Assembly (NCBI RefSeq): GCF_000759675.1
Contig: NZ_BAWM01000018.1
Span: 220,311-284,310, forward strand
DNA: 64,000 nt
Origin: Neobacillus niacini
Lineage (GTDB): Bacteria; Bacillota; Bacilli; Bacillales; Cytobacillaceae
Direction: 5' to 3'
A program made the translations under genes and the position numbers. This document shows, in pieces, positions 37,943 to 49,770 of the stretch (within the stretch, counting starts at the first letter, position 1; each line of letters opens with the position of its first letter). The notes beneath the pieces were generated by a model that was given only the letters and a program-made list of their open reading frames with translations, had not been told where the DNA came from and made no database searches.

Positions 37943-38183
37943 GCTTTTGTATTAGTATTAATTCTACATCACTCCGCATATTCCTTCTTAAAGATGCTAA
38001 CTTTTTAGGAGTAGCCCTAAAAAGACTTATGTCGAATTTTTTTCTGAAGGTTCCCTTGACATCTAACAATAAATAGTTTATTCGTATACATGCAAGTCTA
38101 AACCTAAAAGATTCATTTTTATCACAATTTTTTATTATAGTACATTCTTTTGTACATTTCCATACTTTTTTATCGTTAAATGA
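37943..38183. other. Leader region before yqxD/dnaG/sigA
   Basis: No credible gene. It contains a 9-bp perfect stem-loop CTTTTTAGG/CCTAAAAAG (38001-38024), and on the minus strand a TATAAT (38134-38139) preceded by the direct repeat AATGTAC-N5-AATGTAC. No good -35 is visible, so this is only a candidate promoter for the dnaG-sigA operon. Confidence 0.4.
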
Positions 38184-38210
38184 AAAACACATAATCTAAG
38201 ATTATGTGTT
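38184..38210 (-). terminator. Terminator after yqfL
   Basis: Stem ACACATAATC/GATTATGTGT followed on the minus strand by TTTTTCATTT. The yqfL stop codon lies at its upstream edge. Confidence 0.75.
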
Positions 38211-39018
38211 AAGAGCTTCTTTTATGAAAGTAATTTAGAATAACATTTGCTGTTTCTTCAACTGCCTTATTGGTTACATCAATAACTGGACAATTTATTC
38301 TATTTACTATTTTTTCAAAGAAAGTTAACTCATCACGAATTCTCTCAATATTTGCATAGCTAGCCTGATCATTTAAGCCTAACGAAATTAACCGTTCTCG
38401 CCTAATATTATTTAGTTTTTCCGGACTGATTTTAAGTCCAAAGCATTTCTCTGCTGGAACTTTGTATAATTCCTCTGGAGGGTCCACTTCTGGTACAAGT
38501 GGTACATTCGCAACTTTTAACCGCTTTAAAGCCAAATATTGTGACAAAGGAGTTTTTGACGTTCTAGACACTCCGATTAAGACAATATCTGCTTTTAGTA
38601 TTCCTCTTGGGTCGCGTCCATCATCATATTTAACAGCAAATTCAATGGCTTCTACTTTTTTAAAATAATCCTCATCTAGTTTTCTGACGAGTCCCGGTTC
38701 GCACAGCGGGGTTTTTCCACTAAAAATTTGAATTTGGTCCATAATCGGTCCCATTAAATCTACTGCATATATTCCTGCTTCGTCTGCCTTTTCCATTATA
38801 TAAGCACGCATATCTGGTTTTACCAATGTAAAAGCGATCATAGCATGGTCCATCGTAACAAGTGAAACTACTTCATCAATATGTTCCTTATCCTCAACAT
38901 AGGGGAATCTTTTCAAGATCATTCCTGACCCATTAAACTGGCTGATCGCCGCTTTTGTAACTAATTCAGCTGTTTCCCCCACTGAATCAGATACTACATA
39001 TATGACAGGCGTTATCAT
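38209..39018 (-). CDS. yqfL: PEP synthase/PPDK regulatory protein (kinase-pyrophosphorylase, DUF299)
   Basis: 269 residues. The bifunctional DUF299 family phosphorylates and dephosphorylates a threonine in pyruvate phosphate dikinase or PEP synthase. The P-loop [13 protein letters not shown] (about 149-161) and [11 protein letters not shown] at the N-terminus are diagnostic. It is next to ccpN, and in B. subtilis YqfL modulates CcpN activity, linking both to gluconeogenesis. Its own terminator follows. Confidence 0.93.
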   Translation of the reverse strand: MITPVIYVVSDSVGETAELVTKAAISQFNGSGMILKRFPYVEDKEHIDEVVSLVTMDHAMIAFTLVKPDMRAYIMEKADEAGIYAVDLMGPIMDQIQIFSGKTPLCEPGLVRKLDEDYFKKVEAIEFAVKYDDGRDPRGILKADIVLIGVSRTSKTPLSQYLALKRLKVANVPLVPEVDPPEELYKVPAEKCFGLKISPEKLNNIRRERLISLGLNDQASYANIERIRDELTFFEKIVNRINCPVIDVTNKAVEETANVILNYFHKRSS

Positions 39019-39090
39019 TCTTCCTCAACAGCTCCTCTGGAAAATCCTATTATTAATATCTACATCCAGATCTAGGGATGTGCAATCTAA

Positions 39091-39726
39091 TTAATCATTA
39101 CCCAAGGCAACAAATGCTTTAGTAATATTTGTCTTCGTAATTCTGCCTATTACTTCATACCCTTTTTCTGACTGCCTAACTATAGGCAGCGCATCAATTT
39201 GTTTATCGATTAGTAATTTTGCAACATCGATTAAAGTATCATCCATTTCACACATTGTAATATTAGGCATTCTAGTCATAATGATGTTGATTGGAAGTGC
39301 TGTAAGCTCTTGTTTGCCAATACTCGCCCTAAGAAGGTCTTTTCTTGATAACACACCAGCTAAAAGCGAGTTTTGATCTACAACAAATAATGTTCCCACA
39401 TCCTCAAGGAACATTGTACAAATCGCATCATAAACTGAAACGTTTTCCTTTACTAAGACTGGGATTGAATTATAATCTTTCACACGTATTTTCTGGAGAT
39501 TTTCAGTCAAAAGCTGAGTTCTAGACTTTCCCGTATAAAAATATCCTACACGTGGTCTAGCGTCTAAATATCCAGCCATTGTTAAAATGGATAAATCTGG
39601 CCTTAACGTTGCTCGTGTTAAATTTAGCTGTTCTGCAATGTTCTCCCCTGTTATCGGTCCATTATCCTTCACAATCTGAATGATAAGTTCTTGGCGTTTG
39701 GTCAGTTCTATTTTTCTCACCACCAT
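39091..39726 (-). CDS. ccpN: CcpN-type transcriptional repressor (HTH plus two CBS domains)
   Basis: 211 residues. An N-terminal winged helix (residues 8-60) with ITGENIAEQLNLTRATLRPD, then two CBS domains (about 85-140 and 150-208) that sense nucleotides. In B. subtilis CcpN represses the gluconeogenic genes gapB and pckA on glucose. It sits between glyS and yqfL, the conserved place. The ATG at 39726 is preceded only by a weak GGAT site; an internal GTG is possible. Confidence 0.93.
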   Translation of the reverse strand: MVVRKIELTKRQELIIQIVKDNGPITGENIAEQLNLTRATLRPDLSILTMAGYLDARPRVGYFYTGKSRTQLLTENLQKIRVKDYNSIPVLVKENVSVYDAICTMFLEDVGTLFVVDQNSLLAGVLSRKDLLRASIGKQELTALPINIIMTRMPNITMCEMDDTLIDVAKLLIDKQIDALPIVRQSEKGYEVIGRITKTNITKAFVALGND

Positions 39727-39781
39727 ATTTTATCCATTATGTAGAGGGGCGGTAGGGACCGCACCCTCAAAAACTCAATAT

Positions 39782-41164
39782 TTAAAACATAATTTTTTCT
39801 TGAATGAAGGTAACTAATTCTGCGATTGGTAGACGTGTTTGTTCCATTGTGTCACGGTTTCTGATTGTTACCATATTGTCTTCTTTTGAATCAAAATCAT
39901 AGGTGATACAGAATGGTGTACCAATTTCGTCATGTCTGCGATAACGTTTTCCAATTGAACCTGCTTCATCATAGTCAACAGAGAAATGCTTAGCTAATGT
40001 TTGAAACACTTCTCTCGCTTCCTCAGAAAGCTTTTTAGACAATGGAAGAACCGCTGCTTTAAATGGTGCCAGTGCAGGATGGAAGTGCATTACTGTCCTA
40101 GAAGTCCCATCTTCAAGCTGTTCTTCATCGTAGGCATCGATTAAAAATGCTAATGTTACCCGGTCCGCACCTAGTGAAGGCTCGATACAGAATGGAACAT
40201 ATCTTTCGTTTGTTTCTGGGTCTATATAATTAAAATCTTCACCAGAAAATTGCATATGCTGCTTCAAATCATAATCAGTCCTTGAAGCTACTCCCCAAAG
40301 CTCTCCCCATCCAAATGGGAACTTATATTCAAAGTCGGTAGTCGCATTACTATAATGAGATAATTCATCATCTGAATGGTCACGAAGTCTTAAACTTTCT
40401 TTATTTAAACCTAAAGAATGCAGCCATTTCTCTGCAAAATTCTTCCAATAACCAAACCATGTCAACTCTTCACCTGGCTTACAGAAGAATTCAAGCTCCA
40501 TTTGTTCAAACTCACGAGTTCGGAAAGTAAAATTACCAGGTGTGATCTCATTACGGAAGCTTTTCCCGATTTGGGCGATCCCAAAAGGCAATTTCTTTCT
40601 CATCGTACGCTGGACATTTTTAAAGTTAACAAATATCCCTTGTGCTGTTTCAGGGCGAAGGAAAATTTCATTTGTGCTAGACTCAGTTACACCCTGGAAG
40701 GTTTTAAACATTAAATTAAATTGGCGAATGCCGGTAAAATCATGACTGCCGCAGTCTGGGCAAGCAATATTATGTTCTTTTACAAGTTCTTCCATTTTAT
40801 CAAACGGAAGTCCGTCAACTATCATCTCTATACCCTTTTCATCAAGAGCATTTTCTATTAATTTATCAGCGCGATGTCTGGCTTTACAGTTTTTACAATC
40901 GATCATTGGATCGTTAAAGTTACCGATATGACCAGAAGCCTCCCAAGTTCTTGGGTTCATTAAAATGCTTGCATCTAATCCGACATTGTAAGGAGATTCT
41001 TGAACAAACTTCTTCCACCAAGCTTGTTTAATATTGTTTTTAAATTCAACACCTAACGGTCCATAATCCCATGTATTGGCAAGTCCTCCATAAATTTCAG
41101 ATCCCGGAAAGATAAATCCTCTGTGTTTCGCATGAGAAACAATTTGCTCCATTGATACGCTCAT
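39782..41164 (-). CDS. glyS: Glycine-tRNA ligase, single-chain type
   Basis: Charges tRNA-Gly with glycine. 460 residues of the homodimeric class II type found in archaea, eukaryotes and some Firmicutes, not the GlyQ/GlyS tetramer of B. subtilis. Motif 2/3 stretches are visible ([38 protein letters not shown]), plus [13 protein letters not shown] and the zinc-like CKNCKARH and CPDCGSH pairs. Controlled by the T-box leader immediately upstream. Confidence 0.96.
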   Translation of the reverse strand: MSVSMEQIVSHAKHRGFIFPGSEIYGGLANTWDYGPLGVEFKNNIKQAWWKKFVQESPYNVGLDASILMNPRTWEASGHIGNFNDPMIDCKNCKARHRADKLIENALDEKGIEMIVDGLPFDKMEELVKEHNIACPDCGSHDFTGIRQFNLMFKTFQGVTESSTNEIFLRPETAQGIFVNFKNVQRTMRKKLPFGIAQIGKSFRNEITPGNFTFRTREFEQMELEFFCKPGEELTWFGYWKNFAEKWLHSLGLNKESLRLRDHSDDELSHYSNATTDFEYKFPFGWGELWGVASRTDYDLKQHMQFSGEDFNYIDPETNERYVPFCIEPSLGADRVTLAFLIDAYDEEQLEDGTSRTVMHFHPALAPFKAAVLPLSKKLSEEAREVFQTLAKHFSVDYDEAGSIGKRYRRHDEIGTPFCITYDFDSKEDNMVTIRNRDTMEQTRLPIAELVTFIQEKIMF

Positions 41165-41199
41165 AGTCCTTACTCCTCTTCATTTTAATAAATAAAAAA

Positions 41200-41406
41200 A
41201 TAAAAAACTCCCGTCTCTATGCTTATAAATAAGCATAGGGACGAGAGTTACCCGCGGTTCCACCCTATTTGCTGCCTGTTAAAGCAGCCTCTTTTATGTG
41301 TATTACACACATGATATGCTCAAGAACGCCTTCCTTAGGTCCCTATACCCTAGCTCACACCACCCTAGGTTCGCTTTTACAGAGATTGCTAAGTACTCTT
41401 TTCTAT
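41200..41406 (-). ncRNA. T-box riboswitch (glycine) with attenuator
   Basis: On the minus strand the leader contains Stem I with AGAGTAC and a GGC triplet in GGAAGGCGTTC (41328-41330), the glycine specifier codon; the antiterminator T-box sequence AGGGTGGAACCGCGG (41252-41266); and the competing terminator ACTCTCGTCCCTATGC/GCATAGAGACGGGAGT followed by TTTTTTATT (41202-41249). Uncharged tRNA-Gly would pair and allow glyS read-through. Confidence 0.93.
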
Positions 41407-41433
41407 CATAGCAACTATTTATTATTAAGACAC

Positions 41434-41462
41434 ATGATATCGAAAACTAAAATAAAAGTCAA
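41434..41462 (-). promoter_or_regulatory. SigA promoter of the glyS T-box transcript
   Basis: TTGACT (41457-41462), 17-bp spacer, TATCAT (41434-41439) on the minus strand, about 28 bp upstream of Stem I. Confidence 0.75.
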
Positions 41463-41468
41463 TAAGTC

Positions 41469-42221
41469 CTATAATTGATTTCGAAATTTTTCCATGGATT
41501 GGAGAAATTTCTTTGTTTTTAAATAAAGACCTGAATATTCTTCGTAGTAGGACGAAATAACTGTTTTTAACTCATCCTTTGTTTCCTGTTTAACCGAGAT
41601 GTTTCCTAATCTTGAAAGATCAAAATAGTAAAATAGTCGTAATAATTTTACAGATGATGGCGATAATTTAAAATGGTACGGATCCTTCTCTATACATCGG
41701 TGGCATATGAACCCACCTTCCCGAATGGAAAAAGAAAAAAGTCCGTCTGTGCTGCCGCAAACGGAACATTGATTTAGAATTGGATATAATCCCAACACAT
41801 TAAGCATTTTCATTTCGTAAATATTTGTCAGAATATCTGGATCATACCCTTCATTCAAATAATTAAGTGTTTGAAAAAGAAGTTCGAAATGAAATGGGTT
41901 TGGTTTTTTATCCTCCGTACATTTATCAGTTAATTCAACAATATAACTAGCATAGGCAGTTAGGAATATATCTTCACCAATGCTACGAAAGCTAGTAATC
42001 ATTTCTCCCTGTTGTACGCTTCCTAGGCCAGTTCCTCTTTGCACTAGAAAGTAACCGTGGGTAAAAAGCTGGGTAATAGAGGAAAGACGACTGTTTGGCT
42101 TTTTAGCTCCTCTAGCCATAACGCCAATCTTTCCCCATTCCCTTGTATATAAGGTAATAATTTTATTGGTTTCACCATAATCTGTAGTTCTAATGACTAT
42201 GCCTTCACACTTTTGGAGCAT
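41469..42221 (-). CDS. recO: DNA repair protein RecO
   Basis: 250 residues. N-terminal OB fold with [18 protein letters not shown]; a helical core; and a zinc finger [11 protein letters not shown]...FICHRC (about 152-172). RecO loads RecA and anneals single strands with RecR/RecF. The ATG at 42221 (MLQKCEG) is preceded by GGTGA and is the usual family start; four codons upstream also read in frame. Confidence 0.95.
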   Translation of the reverse strand: MLQKCEGIVIRTTDYGETNKIITLYTREWGKIGVMARGAKKPNSRLSSITQLFTHGYFLVQRGTGLGSVQQGEMITSFRSIGEDIFLTAYASYIVELTDKCTEDKKPNPFHFELLFQTLNYLNEGYDPDILTNIYEMKMLNVLGLYPILNQCSVCGSTDGLFSFSIREGGFICHRCIEKDPYHFKLSPSSVKLLRLFYYFDLSRLGNISVKQETKDELKTVISSYYEEYSGLYLKTKKFLQSMEKFRNQL

Positions 42222-42252
42222 ATATGTCACCATCCCGATACATTAGACAAAA

Positions 42253-42396
42253 TTATGAAACGGGAAAATCCATTTGCGCTAGATCTTCATTCTGATTTCC
42301 GGGTATTTCTTGGTTTTCCTTCTCGAGCTCTTTATAGAGAAGGTATGTGTCAATATTACCTGTCTGTAGGAATACTTTCCACGTAAAATCCATCAT
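42253..42396 (-). CDS. yqzL: YqzL family small protein
   Basis: A 47-residue gene too short for most ORF calls. It reads MMDFTWKVFLQTGNIDTYLL then an acidic tail ending QMDFPVS, matching the YqzL family found between recO and era in Bacillus. GGTGGGG precedes the paired ATGs (42391-42396), of which either could start. Function unknown. Confidence 0.85.
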   Translation of the reverse strand: MMDFTWKVFLQTGNIDTYLLYKELEKENQEIPGNQNEDLAQMDFPVS

Positions 42397-42558
42397 CGAA
42401 AACCCCACCTTTCATGATATAGACTAGCCTTTTAAAGAATCCCAAACCTTACAATTATCATAGCCTGCCCAAGTAAAAATCATAAGACGAAAAATTTGTT
42501 AATGTTGTCCATGCATAATTTTATTAGAACGGTAATATTTTAGTTAGGGTTTAGTTAG

Positions 42559-43912
<1,354 letters not shown>

Positions 43913-44049
43913 TTACCCTAAAAATTCCACAAAATCATCATCTGTAGCGAAAAAGTAATATAAAAATTTGAATTTTCTTAAAAATCAGCTAATTTACCTA
44001 TATCAATCACAGAGCTGATAAGTTATTGTACCGAATTCGCCCTTCCATT

Positions 44050-44427
44050 TCAAATAACCCACCTAAGAACATGAGGTAAAAAGATAATGATTCCAATTAC
44101 AACTGCCATGATAGCATACACAAAAACCGCTCCGGCTGCTAAGTCTTTTGCTTGTTTAGCAAGAGGGTGGTACTCCTCTGTTATCAAATCCACCACCCGC
44201 TCAATAGCAGTATTCAATAATTCTAAAGAGAGGATGCCACCTATAGCTGCAATGACAAATAACCATTCCACTTTACTAATTGAAAAGAATATCGCGCACC
44301 CAATTACAACAATCGAAACGAAAAGATGGATGCGCATATTTCTTTCTGTCCAAAGGGCCGTCTTTATTCCTGTTAAGGCAAAGGAAAACGATTTCCATAA
44401 ACGAACAGATTTATCGCGTGAGTCCAT
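44050..44427 (-). CDS. dgkA: Diacylglycerol/undecaprenol kinase family protein
   Basis: 125 residues, three membrane helices. The family signature [14 protein letters not shown] (residues 67-80) with catalytic Glu/Asp is present, and RNMRIHL is the usual N-terminal amphipathic segment. In B. subtilis DgkA phosphorylates undecaprenol to recycle the cell-wall lipid carrier. It overlaps ybeY by 17 bp. Confidence 0.93.
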   Translation of the reverse strand: MDSRDKSVRLWKSFSFALTGIKTALWTERNMRIHLFVSIVVIGCAIFFSISKVEWLFVIAAIGGILSLELLNTAIERVVDLITEEYHPLAKQAKDLAAGAVFVYAIMAVVIGIIIFLPHVLRWVI

Positions 44428-44884
44428 AAGTGTCTAAAATTTCCTTCTGTCGAGAGAACATTTTTTCTTCCTCTGCCTTTTCCATATGATCATAGCCAAG
44501 TAGATGAAGGAAACCATGGACAGCTAAAAAGCCTAGTTCGCGAATAAATGAATGTCCATATTCCTGCGCCTGTTCTTCAGCCTTTGGTATGGAAATAATG
44601 ATATCCCCCAATACACGTGGAAGCTCAGCCCCTATCAATTCAATTTCACCCTCACCGAGTTCCTCCATCGCAAATGAAATAACATCCGTGGGTGCGTCTT
44701 TTTCTCTATATTCGCGGTTTATTTCGTGAATTCTTTCATTGGATACAAATGTAACTGAAACCTCACTACTGTCTTCAACATTTTCTTTTTCAGCAGCAAA
44801 ATTTAATAGTTTTTCGATTTCTTCCATTTGTTCGACTGACAGTTGATCTGTTTCATCTACTAAATCAATCATCAACTTGTTCAT
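44411..44884 (-). CDS. ybeY: Endoribonuclease YbeY
   Basis: 157 residues from the ATG at 44884 ([13 protein letters not shown]), behind AGAAGGTGG. The zinc-binding [11 protein letters not shown] (H-x3-H-x5-H) is near residue 118. Acts in 16S rRNA 3' maturation and ribosome quality control. It overlaps pgpH by 4 bp (ATGA) and dgkA by 17 bp, so the cluster is co-translated. Confidence 0.96.
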   Translation of the reverse strand: MNKLMIDLVDETDQLSVEQMEEIEKLLNFAAEKENVEDSSEVSVTFVSNERIHEINREYREKDAPTDVISFAMEELGEGEIELIGAELPRVLGDIIISIPKAEEQAQEYGHSFIRELGFLAVHGFLHLLGYDHMEKAEEEKMFSRQKEILDTYGLTR

Positions 44885-47049
44885 ACTTGAACCACCTTCT
44901 TTGTCATTTCTGGATATTCGATTCTCGAGTGGAAAATTCCCTTTAACGTTTCGCAAAAAGAGTGGGATACAGTTTCTAATTCTTTTAAAGTTAAATCACA
45001 TTCATTTAATTGCCCATCCTGAAGCCGGTCCGCAACAATTTTCTTAACAAGCGACTCGATTGTCTCTGGGGTAGGCTGGCTCAGAGATCTGACTGCTGCT
45101 TCTACACTGTCAGCAATACCAATGATAGCTGATTCTTTAGTCTGTGGTTTTGGACCAGAATAACGATATTCTTCTTCATTAACATCTTTTCCGTCCTGCA
45201 ACGCCTTATGGTAAAAGAATTTCAAAAGCGTCGTACCATGATGTTGTTCAGCAATGTTTATAATTTCCTTAGGCATGTTGTATTTTTTTAATATAGCAGA
45301 GCCATCTGTCACGTGTGAAATGATGATGTTAGCACTTTTATCAGGCGGCAGGCGATCATGCGGATTGTCACGGTGCATTTGGTTTTCTATAAAAAAGTTT
45401 GGCCGTTTTGTTTTACCAATATCATGATAATAACAGCCTACCCTTGCTAAAAGTCCGTTTGCTCCTATAGCTTCGCAGGCAGCATCTGCTAGGTTGGCAA
45501 CCATAACACTATGGTGATAGGTTCCAGGAGCTTCCATTAAAATTTTTCGAAGAAGTGGATGATTAGGATTAGAAAGCTCGATCAACTTCATTGTCGAGAG
45601 AATTCCAAAACTAGTTTCAAAAAATGGTAATAGCCCCATTGTTAAGACCGCTGAACCAATTCCTGAAAAAATGGCTGTTAAAATATAATACCCATATTCC
45701 AATCCTGAAAATTGTCCATTTGGCAAAAACATAAGTGCCCATATCGTGAAAAGATTCACCGCAGCTGCAAACGACCCTGCTTGAAGGATTTTTGAGCGCT
45801 GATTTTGATCGCTTAAAAAGAGCACTCCTGCGAGCGCACTAAATAATATATAAATTCCTACTGAAAAATTTAGTGTTCCAGAGACCCCTTCATTAAATAA
45901 AACACTTCCGAATATAGAAAAGATGATGGATGAAAGAACCGCCAGTTTCTCATCAATTAATATCTTTAATAGCATTCCACCCATAGCGGCAGGGAATAAG
46001 TAACCTATACCTGAATAGTTAAAAATTTGCAGCATACTGATAATCTTCAAAATAAAAAACGTCAGGATAAAAACAATCCCAAACAAGAGAAGATTGTTCT
46101 GCATTTTTTCGGGCTGTTCCTTCAATTGATAGAAATAAAAGTAAACGGACGTGAGAATAATTGAAATGAGAATAATTAAACCTATAAATGGTTTATACGA
46201 TTGTTTGTTATCTAAGAGACCTACAAGTTCAAGCTGTCGAAACTCTTCCTGACGGATTAATTTACCCTCTTCAATAATAATTTGCCCTTGTAGGATTTTT
46301 ACAGGCTCAACAGATTCCGCTGCTTGCTTACGCAGCTCTTCCGTTGCCTCTGGGTCATAAAATTCATTCTGAATAACCGCATATCTGCCTAATTCAATGG
46401 CTGCATTCTTTAAGTCACCATTTAAGGTTGTAAATTTTAGTTCTTCTTCTAAACTTTTTTTGACATTTTCAACGTCATCTGCAGAAATTCGTTTGTTCAT
46501 TACATTGTTAATAGCTGTCACTGTTAAATCTTTTGCAATTGATAATTCATCATTGCTGGCTTGTACAAGAGCTGTAAAAACACGCTCTGAAAGGTCCTTG
46601 ATTACACGATCTGTTAATTTTCCCTTTAACATTGTTACTTCTTCTACAATGGTTGGTTCGATAACATCAATAGGGTCTTCATCAAGGAGATTTTGTTTTT
46701 TCGTCGCATCCTCTATTTCATCATTTACTTCTGAAGCTGAGTCAAAAATGGATGTAATCAAATCTACTTGATTGGATGAATATTCTTTTTTTAATGTATA
46801 GACGTCTTGAACTTGATCCAATGCCTCTTGACGTTTTTTTTCTGTACTAATTTTATCCTCTACAGTTGCTGGGGATCGAATTGTTTTCTCAGCTACTGTT
46901 AATAGGCTTATATCGAGTTTCTCAGGCTTTACATTCCCATACATAGAGATAAAAAGGATTACTCCTAGGACAACAAACACTAATACTCTGAAAAAGGTAT
47001 AATCTAGAAGCTTTTTTATTTGAATTAAGTATTGCTGTATTTTTTTCAA
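44881..47049 (-). CDS. pgpH: 7TM-HD cyclic-di-AMP phosphodiesterase PgpH
   Basis: 722 residues. An N-terminal membrane helix (residues 17-38), a ~250-residue extracellular 7TMR-HDED domain, seven membrane helices (about 285-480), and a cytoplasmic HD domain with [25 protein letters not shown] and AEQHHGT (about 520-620). Degrades the second messenger c-di-AMP, which controls potassium and osmotic balance. Start is TTG (47049), behind GGGGGGAG. Symbol follows the Listeria/B. subtilis orthologue (yqfF). Confidence 0.95.
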   Translation of the reverse strand: MKKIQQYLIQIKKLLDYTFFRVLVFVVLGVILFISMYGNVKPEKLDISLLTVAEKTIRSPATVEDKISTEKKRQEALDQVQDVYTLKKEYSSNQVDLITSIFDSASEVNDEIEDATKKQNLLDEDPIDVIEPTIVEEVTMLKGKLTDRVIKDLSERVFTALVQASNDELSIAKDLTVTAINNVMNKRISADDVENVKKSLEEELKFTTLNGDLKNAAIELGRYAVIQNEFYDPEATEELRKQAAESVEPVKILQGQIIIEEGKLIRQEEFRQLELVGLLDNKQSYKPFIGLIILISIILTSVYFYFYQLKEQPEKMQNNLLLFGIVFILTFFILKIISMLQIFNYSGIGYLFPAAMGGMLLKILIDEKLAVLSSIIFSIFGSVLFNEGVSGTLNFSVGIYILFSALAGVLFLSDQNQRSKILQAGSFAAAVNLFTIWALMFLPNGQFSGLEYGYYILTAIFSGIGSAVLTMGLLPFFETSFGILSTMKLIELSNPNHPLLRKILMEAPGTYHHSVMVANLADAACEAIGANGLLARVGCYYHDIGKTKRPNFFIENQMHRDNPHDRLPPDKSANIIISHVTDGSAILKKYNMPKEIINIAEQHHGTTLLKFFYHKALQDGKDVNEEEYRYSGPKPQTKESAIIGIADSVEAAVRSLSQPTPETIESLVKKIVADRLQDGQLNECDLTLKELETVSHSFCETLKGIFHSRIEYPEMTKKVVQV

Positions 47050-47194
47050 CTAACTCCCCCCAAAAGCACCTAAAATATCCGTAGTCAGTATGTAAACACG
47101 CTTTATGTAAAATGATAACAGTTTTTCCCTGAAGTTTCACCCTCAAATAAAAAAGGGCTATTTTTACAAGGCAATTGTTATGATTATATGGCAA

Positions 47195-47224
47195 AAGGGA
47201 TAAACCATAAACAGGTTTATCCCT
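47195..47224 (-). terminator. Terminator after phoH
   Basis: 10-bp perfect stem GGGATAAACC/GGTTTATCCC followed on the minus strand by only four T residues; it may be leaky into pgpH. Confidence 0.65.
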
Positions 47225-47236
47225 CCATACAATGCT

Positions 47237-48205
47237 TTAATTTTGCAGTGGTTTCTTTTCATAAGCCTCAATGATTCGACCTACCAGTGGATGACGTACA
47301 ACATCGCTTTGTTCTAAGAAAACAAAGGAGATTCCATTGACACCCAACAAGATTTTCTCGGCAGCTATTAGTCCAGACTTTGCCCCTTTTGGTAAATCAA
47401 TTTGTGTTTGATCACCGGTAATGACCATTTTAGAACCAAAGCCAAGACGTGTTAAAAACATCTTCATTTGTGCATGAGTGGTATTTTGAGCCTCATCTAA
47501 AATGACAAAGGCATCGTCTAATGTTCGACCCCTCATATAGGCTAGTGGAGCAATTTCGATTGTTCCACGTTCAATTAATCTTTGGGTATGCTCGGCACCA
47601 AGAATATCATTCAAAGCATCATATAAAGGGCGTAAATAAGGATCCACCTTTTCCTTTAAGTCACCTGGTAAAAATCCAAGGCTTTCGCCAGCCTCAACTG
47701 CAGGTCTTGTTAGAATGATTTTATTTACCTGTCCATTTTTCAACGCATTAACCGCCATAACAACTGCTAAATACGTTTTACCTGTTCCCGCTGGACCAAT
47801 CCCAAATACAAGGTCATTCTGTCTTATGGCAGTTACATATTGTCTTTGTCCCAGCGTCTTAATTCGAATCGTCTTTCCTTTTACATTCTTAGCTATTTCC
47901 TCATCATAGAGATTTTCAAAATAATCAAGTGTACCTTTTTGCGCCATTTGAATCGCAGACAAGACATCCCTTTGGCTAATGGTTACACCTTTTCTAATGA
48001 CAAAAATAAGCTTATCAAGAATTTGACTAGCAAGTACAACTCTTTCCTCATCGCCAGATAAGCTGACAGACTCTCCACGTGTAACGATGGATACTTCTAG
48101 TTCTTCTTCAATTATTTTTAAATTTGAATCAGAATTGCCTATGAGGGCAATCGCTTCTGTTGGATTTTCAAGTTGTACATTTATTGTTTTTAACTTTACT
48201 GTCAT
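47237..48205 (-). CDS. phoH: PhoH family ATPase
   Basis: 322 residues. Walker A GPAGTGKTYLA (about 137-147) and Walker B FVILDEAQN (about 234) mark the PhoH P-loop NTPase of RNA-helicase-like fold; an N-terminal KH-like part precedes. Likely an RNA-binding ATPase connected to YbeY and rRNA processing. It overlaps yqfD by 4 bp. The name reflects E. coli phosphate-starvation history; no PhoP box is seen here. Confidence 0.93.
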   Translation of the reverse strand: MTVKLKTINVQLENPTEAIALIGNSDSNLKIIEEELEVSIVTRGESVSLSGDEERVVLASQILDKLIFVIRKGVTISQRDVLSAIQMAQKGTLDYFENLYDEEIAKNVKGKTIRIKTLGQRQYVTAIRQNDLVFGIGPAGTGKTYLAVVMAVNALKNGQVNKIILTRPAVEAGESLGFLPGDLKEKVDPYLRPLYDALNDILGAEHTQRLIERGTIEIAPLAYMRGRTLDDAFVILDEAQNTTHAQMKMFLTRLGFGSKMVITGDQTQIDLPKGAKSGLIAAEKILLGVNGISFVFLEQSDVVRHPLVGRIIEAYEKKPLQN

Positions 48206-49395
48206 TCAGGAGTCTCCTTGGGTATTGGTTGTCCAACCGCAATATTTTCGATAATCTTAAAGTGAATATCTAGGATAACTTTACCATCTTTCAACTCTTT
48301 GTGTAAAATTTTTTCATCTTTAATGATAGCTTCTTCATCCAAACCACTTTTTATTTTATTTTTTGCTAATTCTAACGCATTTTTTTCGGCCTCTTCTTCA
48401 CTATACGTCCGAGTGGTCTCTTCGCGGGCTCTTAATGTTTCATTCCCAATGGATATAGGGAGCTCCCATTTGAGGAAGTTTATTTTCTTTATATTTTTTT
48501 CTGTTTCATATTCCTTAAATTCAGGTTCACCAAATCCCCAAATTGGAATCTCTAAGTTTCCTATAATTAAAGAGTGTTTTTGCTTTTCTTGACCGTTAAA
48601 TACAAAGAAATTCGTTTCTAATGGCAGCTCAACATGGCTTTTATACCACGTTTCCCCCCAAACCTCACCTATTGCCGCTACTTGCTGTGTTTGCCCTTCC
48701 TTGCCGATTACACCTGAAACAAGTAATTGCCCTTGTTCCACGTGGTCATTGATATCGACAATCTTCTGTCCTGTTTCAATATACATCGAAGCAATAATGG
48801 CTTTCTTTTTAGCTACAAGATTTCTTGGCGCTAGTTGTTCTGGCTTTTCAGGGTCTTTCTTTTCGACCACTTGAAGATGGTAAGTTGTCCCCTTTAATTC
48901 CACACCTACCCAGGTGAGGTTTCCAACATTATTTGTCAATTTCCTTTGAATCCCTTCCACGTTATCCACAAACAATTGAAGCTTACCGATCTTTACCCCC
49001 ATCTTGTCCAATTCTTTGCCAATTTGATACTCCGTAGCAGGCTTTGCTCCTTTTATTTCAATTCCCCATATGACATTAGATAAAAACATAATAATCAATA
49101 AAAATAAAAGTGCACCACCAACAAAACCACTATTTTTTAATAATCGTTTAAATAAAAAAGGCATACCTGCCCTTTTTAAGAATGAAATTGAGCATTCTCT
49201 TTCTCTTGCATAATGTCTGATTTTTAATGCATCTTTAAGCCTCATCGTAAAAGTTATCGTTTCAGTCCCATGTCGTTTCACATTCCATACAATCAGGCCG
49301 TTTCTGATTAAGACATTTATGAATCTTTCTACGCCTTTTCCTGACACTTTAACGGTTACTTTGCCAGATATGAATTCGATCCATTGGTTTTTCAT
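48202..49395 (-). CDS. yqfD: Sporulation protein YqfD
   Basis: 397 residues with one central membrane segment (about 92-110, FVGGALLFLLIIMFLSNV). The N-terminal cytosolic part (FISGKVTVKVSGKG) and a large outer domain of ~290 residues match the YqfD/SpoIV-associated family. Function unknown, expected SigE-controlled with yqfC. Overlaps both yqfC and phoH by 4 bp, giving a coupled yqfC-yqfD-phoH unit. Confidence 0.93.
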   Translation of the reverse strand: MKNQWIEFISGKVTVKVSGKGVERFINVLIRNGLIVWNVKRHGTETITFTMRLKDALKIRHYARERECSISFLKRAGMPFLFKRLLKNSGFVGGALLFLLIIMFLSNVIWGIEIKGAKPATEYQIGKELDKMGVKIGKLQLFVDNVEGIQRKLTNNVGNLTWVGVELKGTTYHLQVVEKKDPEKPEQLAPRNLVAKKKAIIASMYIETGQKIVDINDHVEQGQLLVSGVIGKEGQTQQVAAIGEVWGETWYKSHVELPLETNFFVFNGQEKQKHSLIIGNLEIPIWGFGEPEFKEYETEKNIKKINFLKWELPISIGNETLRAREETTRTYSEEEAEKNALELAKNKIKSGLDEEAIIKDEKILHKELKDGKVILDIHFKIIENIAVGQPIPKETPE

Positions 49396-49694
49396 TTTGT
49401 TCCTCCTGGGTTTTCATTTATATAAATAACCTGATCAATTTTCCCCTCAAGTAAAATTTCTTCAGGTAATATGGTCTTTATCACGAAAGACTTCCCTCTA
49501 ATTTGCAATTGACCCTGTTTTAACAACAGGCGCAATTCTTTATCAGTAAAGGTAATCAAACCTCTATGATTCTCGATGTAAATATGGATTTGCCCAATCA
49601 TGGTGATTCGGGGTAAATCCATCATGACATCTTGAGGAAGATCCATTTTTTGTGCCATCCAGTTCCGGACACGCTGGCCCCATTTTTTTGCCAT
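49392..49694 (-). CDS. yqfC: Sporulation protein YqfC
   Basis: 100 residues, YabP/YqfC family: MAKKWGQRVRNWMAQK then LPRITMIGQIHIYIENHRG and LLKQGQLQIRGKSFVIKTI. Member of the family of small spore-envelope proteins; acts in spore formation. The ATG at 49694 follows AAAGGGGG. A SigE-like promoter lies 45 bp upstream, and the leader of this gene is partly repeated at 51.3 kb. Confidence 0.92.
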   Translation of the reverse strand: MAKKWGQRVRNWMAQKMDLPQDVMMDLPRITMIGQIHIYIENHRGLITFTDKELRLLLKQGQLQIRGKSFVIKTILPEEILLEGKIDQVIYINENPGGTK

Positions 49695-49721
49695 AAAAAA
49701 GGAACCCCCTTTCATCTCATA
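49692..49721. repeat. Left copy (R1) of an imperfect direct repeat
   Basis: CATAAAAAAGGAACCCCCT, a 5-nt gap, then ATCTCATATT is shared with 51288-51321 (one mismatch in the first 19 bases). R1 contains the yqfC start codon and ribosome binding site. Confidence 0.6.
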
Positions 49722-49738
49722 TTTATGGACTTTTTTAT

Positions 49739-49770
49739 AAGTGGTATGACTTATGTAATTAAGTATGAGA
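49739..49770 (-). promoter_or_regulatory. Possible SigE promoter of yqfC
   Basis: On the minus strand CTCATA (49764-49769), 15-bp spacer, CATACCACTT (49739-49748) resembles the SigE -35/-10 pattern (ATA and CATACAnT). It agrees with the mother-cell role of yqfC but is degenerate. Confidence 0.4.

Noticed and set aside
37902..38192. 96-codon minus-strand frame before yqxD
   Set aside because: It runs into the real yqxD coding sequence in the wrong frame, has no ribosome binding site, and its composition is not protein-like.
46397..46771. 124-codon plus-strand frame opposite pgpH
   Set aside because: Antisense shadow of the extracellular domain; Ser/Phe-rich and without a start signal.
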